Notes under the pieces: generated by a model
What the model was told of the DNA's origin: nothing
The model's input: the letters and a program-made list of their open reading frames with translations, nothing else
Databases searched by the model: none
Program-made: the position numbers and the translations under genes
Shown here: positions 7,400 through 15,599 of the stretch, one piece after another
Numbering within the stretch: position 1 is the stretch's first letter
How the letters are laid out: every line of letters starts with the position of its first letter
Origin: Candidatus Iainarchaeum sp.
GTDB taxonomy: Archaea > Iainarchaeota > Iainarchaeia > Iainarchaeales > JAFCCJ01
DNA length: 44,471 nt
Assembly (NCBI GenBank): GCA_017610305.1
Contig: JAFCCJ010000003.1
Coordinates: 1 to 44,471 of the forward strand
Direction: 5' to 3'

Positions 7400-9295
7400 T
7401 TACCTTGACACTTCCAGAACGCCCTTAACAGAATTTAGTTCAGAAATCACTTTATCCAAATGTTTAAGGCCGCTGATTTTCAGCCCAAACCTGCAATTAA
7501 TATATCCCGTTTTCACAGACTTTGCATTTGCAGAAGTTACATTTATTTTGTTCCTGGAAAATACGGACAAAAGATCGCTGAGCATTCCAATCCTGTCCTC
7601 CCCCCGCACTTTCAACTCAACAGCATAATCTCCCCTGGTCCCAAGGCCCCAATCCACCTTAACCCCCTTCCTTATATTCTCCTTACCAAGCTCCTCGCAG
7701 TCCGTTCTGTGCACAGAAATCTTTCTTTTGGTGGTTATAAATCCGGTTATTTCATCTCCGGGAACAGGGCTGCAGCATTTTGCAAGTTTTATCTTACGGT
7801 CATGCTTTTTAATTGTAATTGCCTTAACCGGCTTATCCTTAATCCTGGGTTTCTTCACACTCAAGTGCAGCCTTTGCCTTATCTTATTTTTTGCCTTTGA
7901 GGTATTTACAAATCCTAACCAGCTTGTCTTTGGCTGCTGTTTAGCGGAAGTTATTATTTCCACAAGGTCGCCATTGTCAAGCTCATGGTTTAATGCAACC
8001 GCCTTTCCATTAACCTTTGCCTGTTGGCAGCGGTCACCAACCTCAGAATGCACGGCATATGCAAAATCCAATGCAGTCGCGCCTGTCGGAAGCTCAACAA
8101 CCTCCCCTTTTGGGGTTAGCGTAAATATATCGCTCTCAAAAAAGTCCACCTTAAGGGAACCGACCTCCCCGCCCTTTGACTCCTTTCTCCATTCCAGAAG
8201 CTCCCTCAACCAGGTCAGTTTCCGGTCATATTTATCCTCTTTTGCCCTTCCCTTGTAGAGCCAGTGCCCGGCAGCCCCGAATTCAGATATCTGATGCATC
8301 TCTTTAGTTCTTATCTGAATCTCAATTGGCTTTCTCCCAGGGCCTATGACTGCAGTATGCAGCGACTGGTAAAGATTTGACTTAGGTTTTGCTATATAAT
8401 CATCAAATTCCCCCGGCAATGGTTTCCAGAGAGAATGAATTATGCCCAAAATCTCATAGCACCCCTCAACCGAGTCGGTTATCACCCTTATTGCACTAAG
8501 GTCATAGATTTCCTCGAATGAACTGTTCTTCCTTTGCATCTTGTTGTAAATGCCGTAGACGTGTTTTGCCCTACCCTCAATTATTACACTTATTTTCCTT
8601 TCCTTTAATTTTTTTTCTAAGATAGATTTTGCCTTAGCAATCTCCCTTAATCTTTCCCGTTCCCCCCCCTTTATTTTTTTCTGGAGGCTATTGAAAACAT
8701 CCGGGTTAGAATTCTTGAGCCACAAATCTTCAAGTTCTGACTTAATTTGCTGGACCCCAAGCTTATGGGCAAGTGGCGCATATATTTGGTCTGTTTCCTC
8801 AAGAAGTATTTTTTGTGATTCTTTAGGGATGACCTCGAAACACCTCATATTGTGCACCATATCTGCCAACTGAATAAGCACCAGCCTAAGGTCCTTGGTC
8901 ATCGCAAGAATTATTTTTTTTGTCTGTTCCGTTCCCTGTTCCATGTTTCCCGAGAGGTAACTAAACATAAACTTGTCAAGCTCGGTAACGATGTTTGCCA
9001 CCTCACCACCCACCGCTTCGGAGATTTCCTTTTTACTTGTGCCATGGCTAATGACATTATGAATCAGTGCGGCGGCAACAGTTATTGAATCAGCATTTAC
9101 CGAAATCAAAATTTTTGCAACTTCTAAATTGTGCCACATCAATGGCCTGCCCCCGAGGTCCAATGCCCCGCTAAGCTTTTTGATTCCAAAATCATAGGCC
9201 CGTTCCAACAGAACCATATCTAATTCAGGACTGGATTTAGCCAGCTCCCTGAGATCCCCCTTCTTATCCAATTCTCTAATCTCTGCAGACGCCAT
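7400..9295 (-). CDS. relA: RelA-type long RelA/SpoT homologue, (p)ppGpp synthetase with degenerate hydrolase domain
   Basis: The 631-residue protein has the full bacterial layout: HD hydrolase domain (about 25-190), synthetase (about 230-350), TGS (388-450), zinc-finger-like CC domain (C507, C508, H529, C533) and ACT (556-631). The synthetase keeps D265, YQSLHT and E325 in EIQIRT, so pyrophosphate transfer from ATP to GDP/GTP is likely. It carries EFDD (296-299), the EXDD signature of monofunctional RelA, where bifunctional Rel has RXKD. In the HD domain H55, H79 and D145 remain, but the HD pair is H79-N80 and the ED pair is S83-H84, so hydrolysis is probably lost. Long RelA is rare in archaea, so transfer from bacteria is likely. 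The start is ATG with no clear Shine-Dalgarno and may be leaderless. Confidence 0.93.
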   Translation of the reverse strand: MASAEIRELDKKGDLRELAKSSPELDMVLLERAYDFGIKKLSGALDLGGRPLMWHNLEVAKILISVNADSITVAAALIHNVISHGTSKKEISEAVGGEVANIVTELDKFMFSYLSGNMEQGTEQTKKIILAMTKDLRLVLIQLADMVHNMRCFEVIPKESQKILLEETDQIYAPLAHKLGVQQIKSELEDLWLKNSNPDVFNSLQKKIKGGERERLREIAKAKSILEKKLKERKISVIIEGRAKHVYGIYNKMQRKNSSFEEIYDLSAIRVITDSVEGCYEILGIIHSLWKPLPGEFDDYIAKPKSNLYQSLHTAVIGPGRKPIEIQIRTKEMHQISEFGAAGHWLYKGRAKEDKYDRKLTWLRELLEWRKESKGGEVGSLKVDFFESDIFTLTPKGEVVELPTGATALDFAYAVHSEVGDRCQQAKVNGKAVALNHELDNGDLVEIITSAKQQPKTSWLGFVNTSKAKNKIRQRLHLSVKKPRIKDKPVKAITIKKHDRKIKLAKCCSPVPGDEITGFITTKRKISVHRTDCEELGKENIRKGVKVDWGLGTRGDYAVELKVRGEDRIGMLSDLLSVFSRNKINVTSANAKSVKTGYINCRFGLKISGLKHLDKVISELNSVKGVLEVSR

Positions 9296-9388
9296 AGATA
9301 TATTCTAAATGCGGCATTTTTTTAGGTCTTTTCATCCCCCGTTAGATATATATATTACTTCGATATTTAGTTCAAACTGGGGAATTAT

Positions 9389-10087
9389 TTGGATTTTTTG
9401 GTTATTCTGTTCGCGTTAGTCCTTACAGCAGTCCACTATTTCTCAGGAGTCTATTCAAAACCCATTGAAAAATGGCATTCGAAAATCATTTCCTTCTCAG
9501 CAGGGCTGTTTATTGCGTTCATTTTCCTTTACATTCTCCCTGAAGTTTTCGCAGGTGTTGAAATTCTGGGTGACACCATATTTCTCCTGCTTTTGCTGGG
9601 ATTTGTTATTTTCCATGTTGCCGAAAAATATATCTACCAGCATGTAAAAAACAAGGATGAGATGCTAAAAGACCTGGCAGGGATACACACCATGGGATTT
9701 TTCCTCAACCATTTTGTTGTTGGCATGCTCCTTTACTTTTCCACAGACCCTGATAAGGGGATTTTGGGAATCCTTGTTTTCCTCCCTCTCCTCCTCCACA
9801 CCCTCTCCTCGTCCCTCTCCCTCAACCACATCGACAGGCATTTCAACAGCAGACCACTTTCAATTTTAATTGCATTTTCCCCCGTATTTGGTGCCCTGTT
9901 TGCGATGTTGTTGCAGATTAATGTGGGAGTCCATTACACCTTCTATTCCTTTGCGATAGGCGCCCTTCTTTACATAGTTGTGCGGGACATGCTTCCGCAG
10001 AAAGGCGAGGGAAAACCAATATTTTTCATTATCGGATTGGTTATAAGTGCGATTCTTATCTTTGGCATTAATGGCCTGTCACTGTAA
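9389..10087 (+). CDS. ZIP-like divalent metal transporter (probable)
   Basis: The 232-residue polytopic membrane protein has about seven or eight hydrophobic helices. Helix four carries IHTMGFFLNHFVVGM, with His and Asn-His spaced like the metal site of ZIP transporters. A later helix has LLLHTLSSSLSLNH. The C-terminus GALLYIVVRDMLP resembles the last helices of ZIP proteins. The usual HNxxDG and HExPHE motifs are not intact, so transport of Zn or Fe is only a family-level guess. The start is TTG, with a GGGGA Shine-Dalgarno ending about 6 nt before it; an ATATATATA promoter element lies near 9345-9353. It diverges from relA. Confidence 0.6.
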   Translation: MDFLVILFALVLTAVHYFSGVYSKPIEKWHSKIISFSAGLFIAFIFLYILPEVFAGVEILGDTIFLLLLLGFVIFHVAEKYIYQHVKNKDEMLKDLAGIHTMGFFLNHFVVGMLLYFSTDPDKGILGILVFLPLLLHTLSSSLSLNHIDRHFNSRPLSILIAFSPVFGALFAMLLQINVGVHYTFYSFAIGALLYIVVRDMLPQKGEGKPIFFIIGLVISAILIFGINGLSL

Positions 10088-10148
10088 ATTTCTTCGGTTT
10101 TGCATAAAGAATTAAATTCCTTTCCCAACCATAAGATTCTGTGATTAT

Positions 10149-10820
10149 ATGAAATTACCTGTCCTTTTTTTAAACTTCAAAACATATGAGCAGGGAACGG
10201 GCAAAAAGGCGCGGGAACTTGCAAAAATTGCCGAGGCAATCGCAATGGAAACAGGCAAATCAATAGCCCTGGTTGTGCAGGCAGCAGACATCCGGATGCT
10301 TGCTGAAGCGGTTGACCTTCCGATTTTTGCCCAGCACATAGATCCAGTATCCTATGGCTCGAATACCGGGAAAATTCTCCCTGAAACAGTTAAGGAAGCA
10401 GGTGCAATAGGGACAGTTATAAACCACGCTGAGAACAAGAGAGACAATAAATTTGTTGAGGATGCTGTGAAAAGGGCAAAAGAAACCGGCCTAACTGTTA
10501 TGGTTTGTGCCGAAACAACTGAAAGGGCAAAAGAAGTTGCCGCCTTCTCCCCGCAATTTATCGCTGTTGAACCCCCTGAACTTATTGGCGGGGTTATTTC
10601 AGTTTCAACCGCTAAGCCTGAAATAATTTCTGATTCAGTTGAGGCGGTAAAAGAAATCAATTCAGAAATAGACTTGATAACCGGTGCAGGGGTAAACTCA
10701 ACAGCAGATGTCGAAAAGAGCACCGAGCTCGGCGCCAAAGGCGTATTTGTGGCATCAAAAATCCTGAAAGCCGATGACCCGAAAAAAGCCATTGAAGAAT
10801 TAGTCGCAGGATTCAAGTGA
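10149..10820 (+). CDS. tpiA: Triosephosphate isomerase, archaeal type
   Basis: It interconverts dihydroxyacetone phosphate and glyceraldehyde 3-phosphate. At 223 residues it has the short archaeal length. Catalytic residues are visible: N9 and K11 (LNFKTYE), H93 (INHAE) and E141 (AVEPPELIG). The phosphate-gripping GAGVNS and GVFVAS segments follow near the C-terminus. A GTGAT element lies just before ATG. The stop TGA forms part of the AGTGAT Shine-Dalgarno of the next gene, so expression with the DsbA-like gene is probably linked. Confidence 0.96.
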   Translation: MKLPVLFLNFKTYEQGTGKKARELAKIAEAIAMETGKSIALVVQAADIRMLAEAVDLPIFAQHIDPVSYGSNTGKILPETVKEAGAIGTVINHAENKRDNKFVEDAVKRAKETGLTVMVCAETTERAKEVAAFSPQFIAVEPPELIGGVISVSTAKPEIISDSVEAVKEINSEIDLITGAGVNSTADVEKSTELGAKGVFVASKILKADDPKKAIEELVAGFK

Positions 10821-10824
10821 TTCA

Positions 10825-11463
10825 ATGTCTAAATTCAAAAGGCTAAAAACGGAAGAGGAGAAACCGCTCCAGATTTGGAATTATATCCCTATTGTATTAA
10901 TTATTTTGATTGCGGCATTTCTATTATGGTATTTTACCAATAGCCCGGGCATCGACCTCACACCATATCTTGAAAACGAACCAACATTAGGTTCAGCAGA
11001 CGCAAAAGTGACAATTGTTGAATTCTCCGATTTTGAATGTTCTTTTTGTGCAGCTGCTGCCTCAACTGTAAGGCAGGTTGTTAATGAATATGATGGAAAG
11101 GTAAAACTGGTTTACAAGAATTTTCCCATCCCATCCCATGACGATGCAATGGCCGCCGCCGAAGCCTCTGAATGCGCCTATGACCAGGGAAAATTCTGGG
11201 AATACCATGATAAACTCTTCGAGAACCAGGGAAATCTTGGGATTGCGAGTTTGAGGCGGTTTGCCAATGAAGTAGGCCTGAATGAGCGGCAATTTATTGA
11301 TTGTTTAGGTTCAGGGAGCAAGAATGTCGAGGTTAATGGCGACATTTCCCATGGCAAGATTGCGGGAATCACAGGAACCCCGGCTTTTTTCATAAATGGC
11401 AAAAAACTTCCGAACAATTCTATAGAAACATTTAGAGCCGTAATTAATCAGGAATTGGGCTAA
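10825..11463 (+). CDS. Membrane-tethered DsbA-like thiol oxidoreductase (CSFC)
   Basis: The 212-residue protein has a basic N-terminus, one transmembrane helix (about 18-37) and an outward-facing thioredoxin-fold domain of the DsbA/BdbD group. The active site is C72-S-F-C75 in FSDFECSFC. The cis-proline loop GTPAFFING is present near residue 180. A DsbA-type helical insert holds a further Cys pair (ECAYDQG and DCLGSG). It likely forms or exchanges disulfides in exported proteins. It lies 4 nt after tpiA and 142 nt before a second paralogue. Confidence 0.9.
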   Translation: MSKFKRLKTEEEKPLQIWNYIPIVLIILIAAFLLWYFTNSPGIDLTPYLENEPTLGSADAKVTIVEFSDFECSFCAAAASTVRQVVNEYDGKVKLVYKNFPIPSHDDAMAAAEASECAYDQGKFWEYHDKLFENQGNLGIASLRRFANEVGLNERQFIDCLGSGSKNVEVNGDISHGKIAGITGTPAFFINGKKLPNNSIETFRAVINQELG

Positions 11464-11605
11464 ATTAACCAATTAACGTTATATAGTAATCCTTATATAT
11501 TACCTCGACCCCTAATTAATAAGCCGAAATACGTTCTAAATCATTGGCTTTTTAAATATTTATTAAAGGAATAAATAAAGATTACTTTTTGGAGGGGAAA
11601 TCAAA

Positions 11606-12379
11606 GTGAGTGATGAAAAAGGGACATTTAATGAAAATAACTTGCTTCCAATAAGCATTGTAATTGCTTCGCTTATTGTTGCAGGAACAGTTTTTATGGT
11701 TGGAGGAAATCTATCCGGCCAGATAACAGGTTTAACAGTCGCAATAGATTCTATTGAGGTTACTGGAGGAGGGGACTCAGGAGATTCAGGAGCAGTTGTT
11801 GTTCCGCCAAAAAATGATGGTGACAGTGGCAATGACACCCCGCCCGTACCGCCGCCAACAGCAGATGTAGGAGAGCTTGTAGATGATGACGATGCTGTAA
11901 GGGGCCCAGAGGACGCAAAGATAACAATAGTTGAATTTTCCGACTTTGAATGCCCTTTTTGTGGCAGGGCAATTCCTGTCGTGGAACAGGTTATGGAGGA
12001 ATATGAGGGAGACGTTAAGTTGATTTTCAAGGACTTCCCACTAAGTTTCCACCAGAATGCACAGAAGGCCGCAGAGGCTGCAGAGTGTGCCGGAGAGCAG
12101 GACCAGTACTATGAGTACCATGACGTGCTCTTCGACAACCAAACCGCGCTGTCAATTTCGGATTTGAAGCAGTATGCCGCCGATTTAGGGCTGGATACTG
12201 AGGCTTTCAACTCATGCCTTGATAACGGGGATATGGCTGCAGAAGTGCAGGCAGATTTCGCAGCAGGACAGGCGGTAGGAGTAAGCGGAACACCGACATT
12301 CTTTATCAATGGACAGAAGATTGTTGGGGCTCAGCCATTCTCTGCATTTAAGCAGATAATTGACGCAGAACTTTCATAA
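11606..12379 (+). CDS. Membrane-tethered DsbA-like thiol oxidoreductase (CPFC) with flexible linker
   Basis: The 257-residue paralogue of the preceding protein has one N-terminal helix (about 14-34), then a Gly/Asp/Pro-rich linker (about 53-92), then the DsbA-like domain with C116-P-F-C119 and the GTPTFFING cis-proline loop. The linker would let the catalytic domain reach away from the membrane. The start is GTG, with GGAGGGG 8 nt before it. The upstream gap (11464-11605) holds an AT-rich promoter region including TTTAAATATTTA, so it probably has its own promoter. A hairpin and T-rich tract follow the gene. Confidence 0.9.
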   Translation: MSDEKGTFNENNLLPISIVIASLIVAGTVFMVGGNLSGQITGLTVAIDSIEVTGGGDSGDSGAVVVPPKNDGDSGNDTPPVPPPTADVGELVDDDDAVRGPEDAKITIVEFSDFECPFCGRAIPVVEQVMEEYEGDVKLIFKDFPLSFHQNAQKAAEAAECAGEQDQYYEYHDVLFDNQTALSISDLKQYAADLGLDTEAFNSCLDNGDMAAEVQADFAAGQAVGVSGTPTFFINGQKIVGAQPFSAFKQIIDAELS

Positions 12380-12386
12380 GTGAATA

Positions 12387-12428
12387 GGGGCATAAAAACC
12401 CCCGTTCTCTTTCTTTTTCTCTTTTTTT
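12387..12428 (+). terminator. Hairpin plus T-rich tract after the DsbA-like gene
   Basis: GGGG (12387-12390) can pair with CCCC (12399-12402) across a CATAAAAA loop, and is followed by about 25 nt made almost only of T and C. The T-tract alone could stop archaeal RNA polymerase. Confidence 0.6.
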
Positions 12429-12482
12429 CGTCATCATTAATATTATATATTTATCATACTCAATTTTTGTGAGGTGAAGCAA

Positions 12483-12716
12483 TTGAACGTAACAGTATAT
12501 TCAACATCAACATGCCCTTATTGTCAGATGGCAAAAGAATTCCTTAAGGAGAACAATATTGAGTTTCAGGAGGCCGATGTTTCTGCGGACTCTGAGAAGC
12601 TCAAAGAGATGGTCGATAAGTCAGGCCAGCAGGGAGTTCCTGTTCTCGATATAGGTGGCAAAATAATTGTCGGATTTGACAAGGGAGCTATAAAAGAAGC
12701 CCTTGGCCTCAAATGA
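12483..12716 (+). CDS. Glutaredoxin-like protein (CPYC)
   Basis: The 77-residue single-domain glutaredoxin/NrdH-like protein has the active site C11-P-Y-C14 and the cis-proline GVPVLDIGG. It carries the typical AKEFLKENNIEF helix and strand. I chose the TTG at 12483 because GAGGTG lies 6 nt upstream; an in-frame GTG at 12474 lies inside that Shine-Dalgarno. It would pass electrons to cytoplasmic disulfide substrates. It forms a pair with the next gene, 18 nt away. Confidence 0.85.
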   Translation: MNVTVYSTSTCPYCQMAKEFLKENNIEFQEADVSADSEKLKEMVDKSGQQGVPVLDIGGKIIVGFDKGAIKEALGLK

Positions 12717-12734
12717 CTTTTCAGGATTGATTCT

Positions 12735-12995
12735 ATGGCTGTAATCGTATATACTCTGCCTAATTGCCCGACCTGCAATCTGGCAAAAGAATTCCTCAAG
12801 GAAAACAATGTGGAATTTGAAAGCTATGATGTAATCGAGAACAAGGAAAGGGCAAAAGAAATGGTGGAGAAAAGAAGGTCAGTAAGAACTGATGATGATA
12901 GGGACGTTCATTTTCCGGTTATTGATGTAAATGGTAAAATTCTAAATGGTTTCTCGGCAGAAGAATTGGGTGAAGCGCTGGGCCTGAACAAGTAA
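12735..12995 (+). CDS. Glutaredoxin-like protein (CPTC)
   Basis: The 86-residue glutaredoxin fold has C11-P-T-C14, the same helix AKEFLKENNVEF as its neighbour, and a cis-proline in HFPVIDVNG. A charged insert (about residues 47-58, KRRSVRTDDDRD) separates the helix from the cis-proline strand and is absent from the CPYC paralogue. The close match to the previous gene marks a local duplication. The start is ATG, with TTGAT a few bases before it. Confidence 0.85.
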   Translation: MAVIVYTLPNCPTCNLAKEFLKENNVEFESYDVIENKERAKEMVEKRRSVRTDDDRDVHFPVIDVNGKILNGFSAEELGEALGLNK

Positions 12996-13016
12996 TTCTA
13001 AAGGAGCACACAAATA

Positions 13017-14183
13017 ATGCCTGACATATATGAAGAATCGGTTGCGTTGCACAGGAAGCACAAGGGAAAGCTTGAGGTAAACTCAAAGCTTCCGATAAAA
13101 ACAATGAAGGATCTCTCCCTTTGCTACACCCCTGGAGTCGCACAACCCTGCAGGCTTATTGCCGAAAAGCCTGAGGAGGTGTTTTCCCTGACAATGAAAG
13201 CCAATATGGTTGCTGTTGTAAGTGATGGTTCGGCCGTTCTTGGTCTTGGAAATATTGGTCCTGAAGCGGCGCTCCCTGTTATGGAGGGGAAGGCTGCATT
13301 GTTCAAAGAATTTGCAGGAGTCGACGCATTCCCAATATGCCTGAATACGCAAAATCCTGAGGAAATAGTTGATGTGGTGAGAAAAATCTCGCCCGTTTTT
13401 GCGGGAATAAACCTTGAGGACATTTCAGCTCCCAGATGCTTTGATGTCGAATCCAAACTCCTTGATTTAGGAATCCCTGTTTTTCACGATGACCAGCACG
13501 GAACCGCAATAGTGGTTCTTGCGGCGATAATTAATGCCTCAAAAGTCATAGGAAAGGAGATTCCTGAAATGAGTGTTGTGATAAATGGCGCAGGTGCAGC
13601 AGGGACTGCGGTCGCGGAGGCCCTGCTTAATTACGGGATAAAAAATATTGTCGTGTGTGACAGCAAGGGGATAATTTCAAAAGACAGGGAAGGCTTGAAT
13701 TCCTACAAAAAAGAACTTGCGGAAAAAACAAATCACTCAAACTTAACAGGGGACCTTTCTGTTGCGGTAAAGGGCATGGATGTTTTTATCGGCGTTTCCA
13801 TAGCAGGGGCATTAAAGAAAGAAATGGTGCAAACAATGAACAAAAACCCAATTATTTTTGCCATGGCAAACCCAACCCCTGAAATAATGCCTGATGAGGC
13901 AAGAGATGCCGGTGCGGCAGTTATTGGGACTGGGAGAAGCGATTTCCCAAACCAGATAAACAATGTTCTTGCCTTTCCGGGGATTTTCCGTGGTGCAATA
14001 GACGCAAAGGCAAAAGAGATTAATGTTGAAATGAAGCTTGCGGCGGCAAAGGCCCTCGCTTCATATGTGAAAGAGCCAAAGGCGGAAATGATTCTTCCCG
14101 ACCCCCTTGACAGGGGCGTTGCTGAGGCGGTTGCAAAGGCGGTTGCGGCCGCAGCCGAAGAAACAGGCGTTACAAGGAAATGA
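13017..14183 (+). CDS. NAD(P)-dependent malic enzyme
   Basis: It decarboxylates malate to pyruvate with reduction of NAD(P). The 388-residue protein is of the short bacterial/archaeal type. Visible residues are Y37 in LCYTPGVA, K92, the metal ligands E134-D135 in NLEDISAPRCF and D159 in FHDDQHGTAIV, the Rossmann loop GAGAAG (191-196), and GTGRSDFPNQINN near 315-327. The start ATG follows AAGGAG by 9 nt. The adjacent ferredoxin gene might share a redox role, but the two have separate signals. Pyruvate supply to central metabolism is the likely function. Confidence 0.95.
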   Translation: MPDIYEESVALHRKHKGKLEVNSKLPIKTMKDLSLCYTPGVAQPCRLIAEKPEEVFSLTMKANMVAVVSDGSAVLGLGNIGPEAALPVMEGKAALFKEFAGVDAFPICLNTQNPEEIVDVVRKISPVFAGINLEDISAPRCFDVESKLLDLGIPVFHDDQHGTAIVVLAAIINASKVIGKEIPEMSVVINGAGAAGTAVAEALLNYGIKNIVVCDSKGIISKDREGLNSYKKELAEKTNHSNLTGDLSVAVKGMDVFIGVSIAGALKKEMVQTMNKNPIIFAMANPTPEIMPDEARDAGAAVIGTGRSDFPNQINNVLAFPGIFRGAIDAKAKEINVEMKLAAAKALASYVKEPKAEMILPDPLDRGVAEAVAKAVAAAAEETGVTRK

Positions 14184-14226
14184 CAAGCTTTAAATTGATT
14201 GAATTTGTATTTATTTTGGTGATTGA

Positions 14227-14421
14227 ATGGCTTTTGAAATAACACATGAAAGGGACAAGTGCATTGGCTGCGGGACCTGTGTTGCAATCTGCCCTGATAA
14301 TTGGGAGCTGAAAGAGGATGGCAAGTCCTCTCCAAAGCAGACATCTCTTGAGGAAGTCGGCTGTAATAAGGATGCGGAAGAAAATTGCCCGGTTAAAATA
14401 ATCCATGTGGCAGAAGTGTAA
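14227..14421 (+). CDS. Single-cluster [4Fe-4S] ferredoxin
   Basis: The 64-residue electron carrier has likely cluster ligands C12, C15, C18 (CIGCGTC) and C54 (CPV). The other two Cys, C22 and C46, are placed like the disulfide pair of the Pyrococcus ferredoxin. GGTGAT lies directly upstream of the ATG. An AT-rich TTTAAATTG element near 14190 is a possible TATA box. The partner oxidoreductase is not in the window. Confidence 0.92.
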   Translation: MAFEITHERDKCIGCGTCVAICPDNWELKEDGKSSPKQTSLEEVGCNKDAEENCPVKIIHVAEV

Positions 14422-14435
14422 GAAAACCACCTTTA

Positions 14436-14870
14436 TTATTTCAGAGTATGTGAAATTATTGCAGGGCAAACCCTAGTTACCCCATCCATCTTTGAAACCT
14501 TCTCTTCGATGAAATCGGTGAGTGTGCGATTGTCCTTTATCCAAATCTCAGCCATAATCATATGGTCGCCGGTTGAGGTTGAGAGCGATTTAATTTCATC
14601 AAATTCCGCAATCTTTTTCGCGACTTCGAGGAATTTATCGGGCGCTGTGTCCAAACCAACCAATGCAACAGTGTTGAAGCCAAGCTTTTTAGGGTCAAGG
14701 ACAACACAATATCCCTTGATGATTCCTTCCTTTTCCAGCTCCCCGACCCTTTTCCTTACGGTTGATTCACTGACATTTAGAGCCTTTGCTATGGCAGTAA
14801 ATGCAACCCTCGCATTCTTCTCCAGCATATTGATTATCTGGAAATCCCGGTCATCAAGAATATAGTTCAT
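14436..14870 (-). CDS. Lrp/AsnC-family transcription regulator
   Basis: The 144-residue protein has an N-terminal winged helix-turn-helix (about 1-60, with VSESTVRKRVGELEKEGII as recognition helix and wing) and a C-terminal ligand-binding (RAM) domain with STGDHMIMAEIW. These proteins form dimers to octamers and respond to amino acids. A TATA element (ATATATATAAATTTA, 14890-14904) lies about 25 nt before ATG, so the mRNA is probably leaderless. Spaced inverted repeats in the divergent promoter to the repair operon may be its own binding sites. Confidence 0.92.
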   Translation of the reverse strand: MNYILDDRDFQIINMLEKNARVAFTAIAKALNVSESTVRKRVGELEKEGIIKGYCVVLDPKKLGFNTVALVGLDTAPDKFLEVAKKIAEFDEIKSLSTSTGDHMIMAEIWIKDNRTLTDFIEEKVSKMDGVTRVCPAIISHTLK

Positions 14871-14884
14871 AGTAAAAGCAATTC

Positions 14885-14961
14885 ACGAAATATATATAAA
14901 TTTATCACTAATTTCGTTATTATTTCATAAAAGTTCGTTAATAATTTAAATATTTTCGAAC
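14885..14961. promoter_or_regulatory. Divergent promoter with two spaced inverted repeats
   Basis: ACGAAAT (14885-14891) mirrors ATTTCGT (14911-14917), and GTTCG (14933-14937) mirrors CGAAC (14957-14961). The first pair brackets the regulator's TATA element, and the second brackets TTTAAATA (about 14945-14952), the likely TATA box of the ogg operon. The placement suits autoregulation by the Lrp-like protein. Confidence 0.5.
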
Positions 14962-14984
14962 CCAGTTGCTTTATCGTGGTTTAA

Positions 14985-15599
14985 ATGATAGAAAAAGACA
15001 TTTCCTTACTCAGGCAGAATTACCGCCAGAGGAAGGAAGAAATCAGGAAAAGGCTTGAGGAATTTTCAAAGGTAAAGGGGAGTGGCGTTTTCTACGAACT
15101 TTGCTTTTGCCTTCTCACCCCGCAGTCAAATGCCAAGGGCTGCGATGCCGCAGTAAGAAGGCTTAAGGCACAGGGATTTTTCAAAAAGGACATTGACCCA
15201 AAAAAACAGGTTAAACCAATAAGATTTTACAACAACAAATCAGCATATCTTATTCACGCAAAAAATAACTACCCTGAAATAAAGTCCAGGATTAATTCAA
15301 TTGAAAAATCATCCGAACTCAGGGAATGGTTAGTTAAAAATGTAAAGGGTTTTGGATACAAGGAGGCAAGTCATTTCCTCCGTAACACCGGCCACAGAAA
15401 TCTCGCAATTTTGGACAGGCACATCATGAAAAATCTTTTCAGATTCGGGGTTATTGATGAGATTCCGAAATCACTCACGGCAAAAAAATACCTTGAAACT
15501 GAAAAGAAATTCCGTAAATTTTCAGGCAGGATTGGAATCCCGATGGATGAACTGGACTTGCTTTTCTGGAGCATGGAAACCGGGGAGATTTTCAAATGA
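14985..15599 (+). CDS. ogg: 8-oxoguanine DNA glycosylase/AP lyase, archaeal Ogg2 type
   Basis: It removes oxidised guanine from DNA and nicks the abasic site. The 204-residue protein fits the Ogg2 family. The helix-hairpin-helix is VKGFGYKEASHFLRNTG, with catalytic K126 and D144 (AILDRH), in line with the M. jannaschii enzyme. It is the first gene of an operon whose reading frames overlap: its stop overlaps nth by ATGA. The ATG is about 35 nt from a TATA-like element and lacks a Shine-Dalgarno. Confidence 0.92.
   Translation: MIEKDISLLRQNYRQRKEEIRKRLEEFSKVKGSGVFYELCFCLLTPQSNAKGCDAAVRRLKAQGFFKKDIDPKKQVKPIRFYNNKSAYLIHAKNNYPEIKSRINSIEKSSELREWLVKNVKGFGYKEASHFLRNTGHRNLAILDRHIMKNLFRFGVIDEIPKSLTAKKYLETEKKFRKFSGRIGIPMDELDLLFWSMETGEIFK

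Noticed and set aside
7400-9295. Bifunctional Rel/SpoT
   Set aside because: The hydrolase HD and ED residues are replaced (H-N and S-H), and the synthetase carries EXDD, not RXKD.
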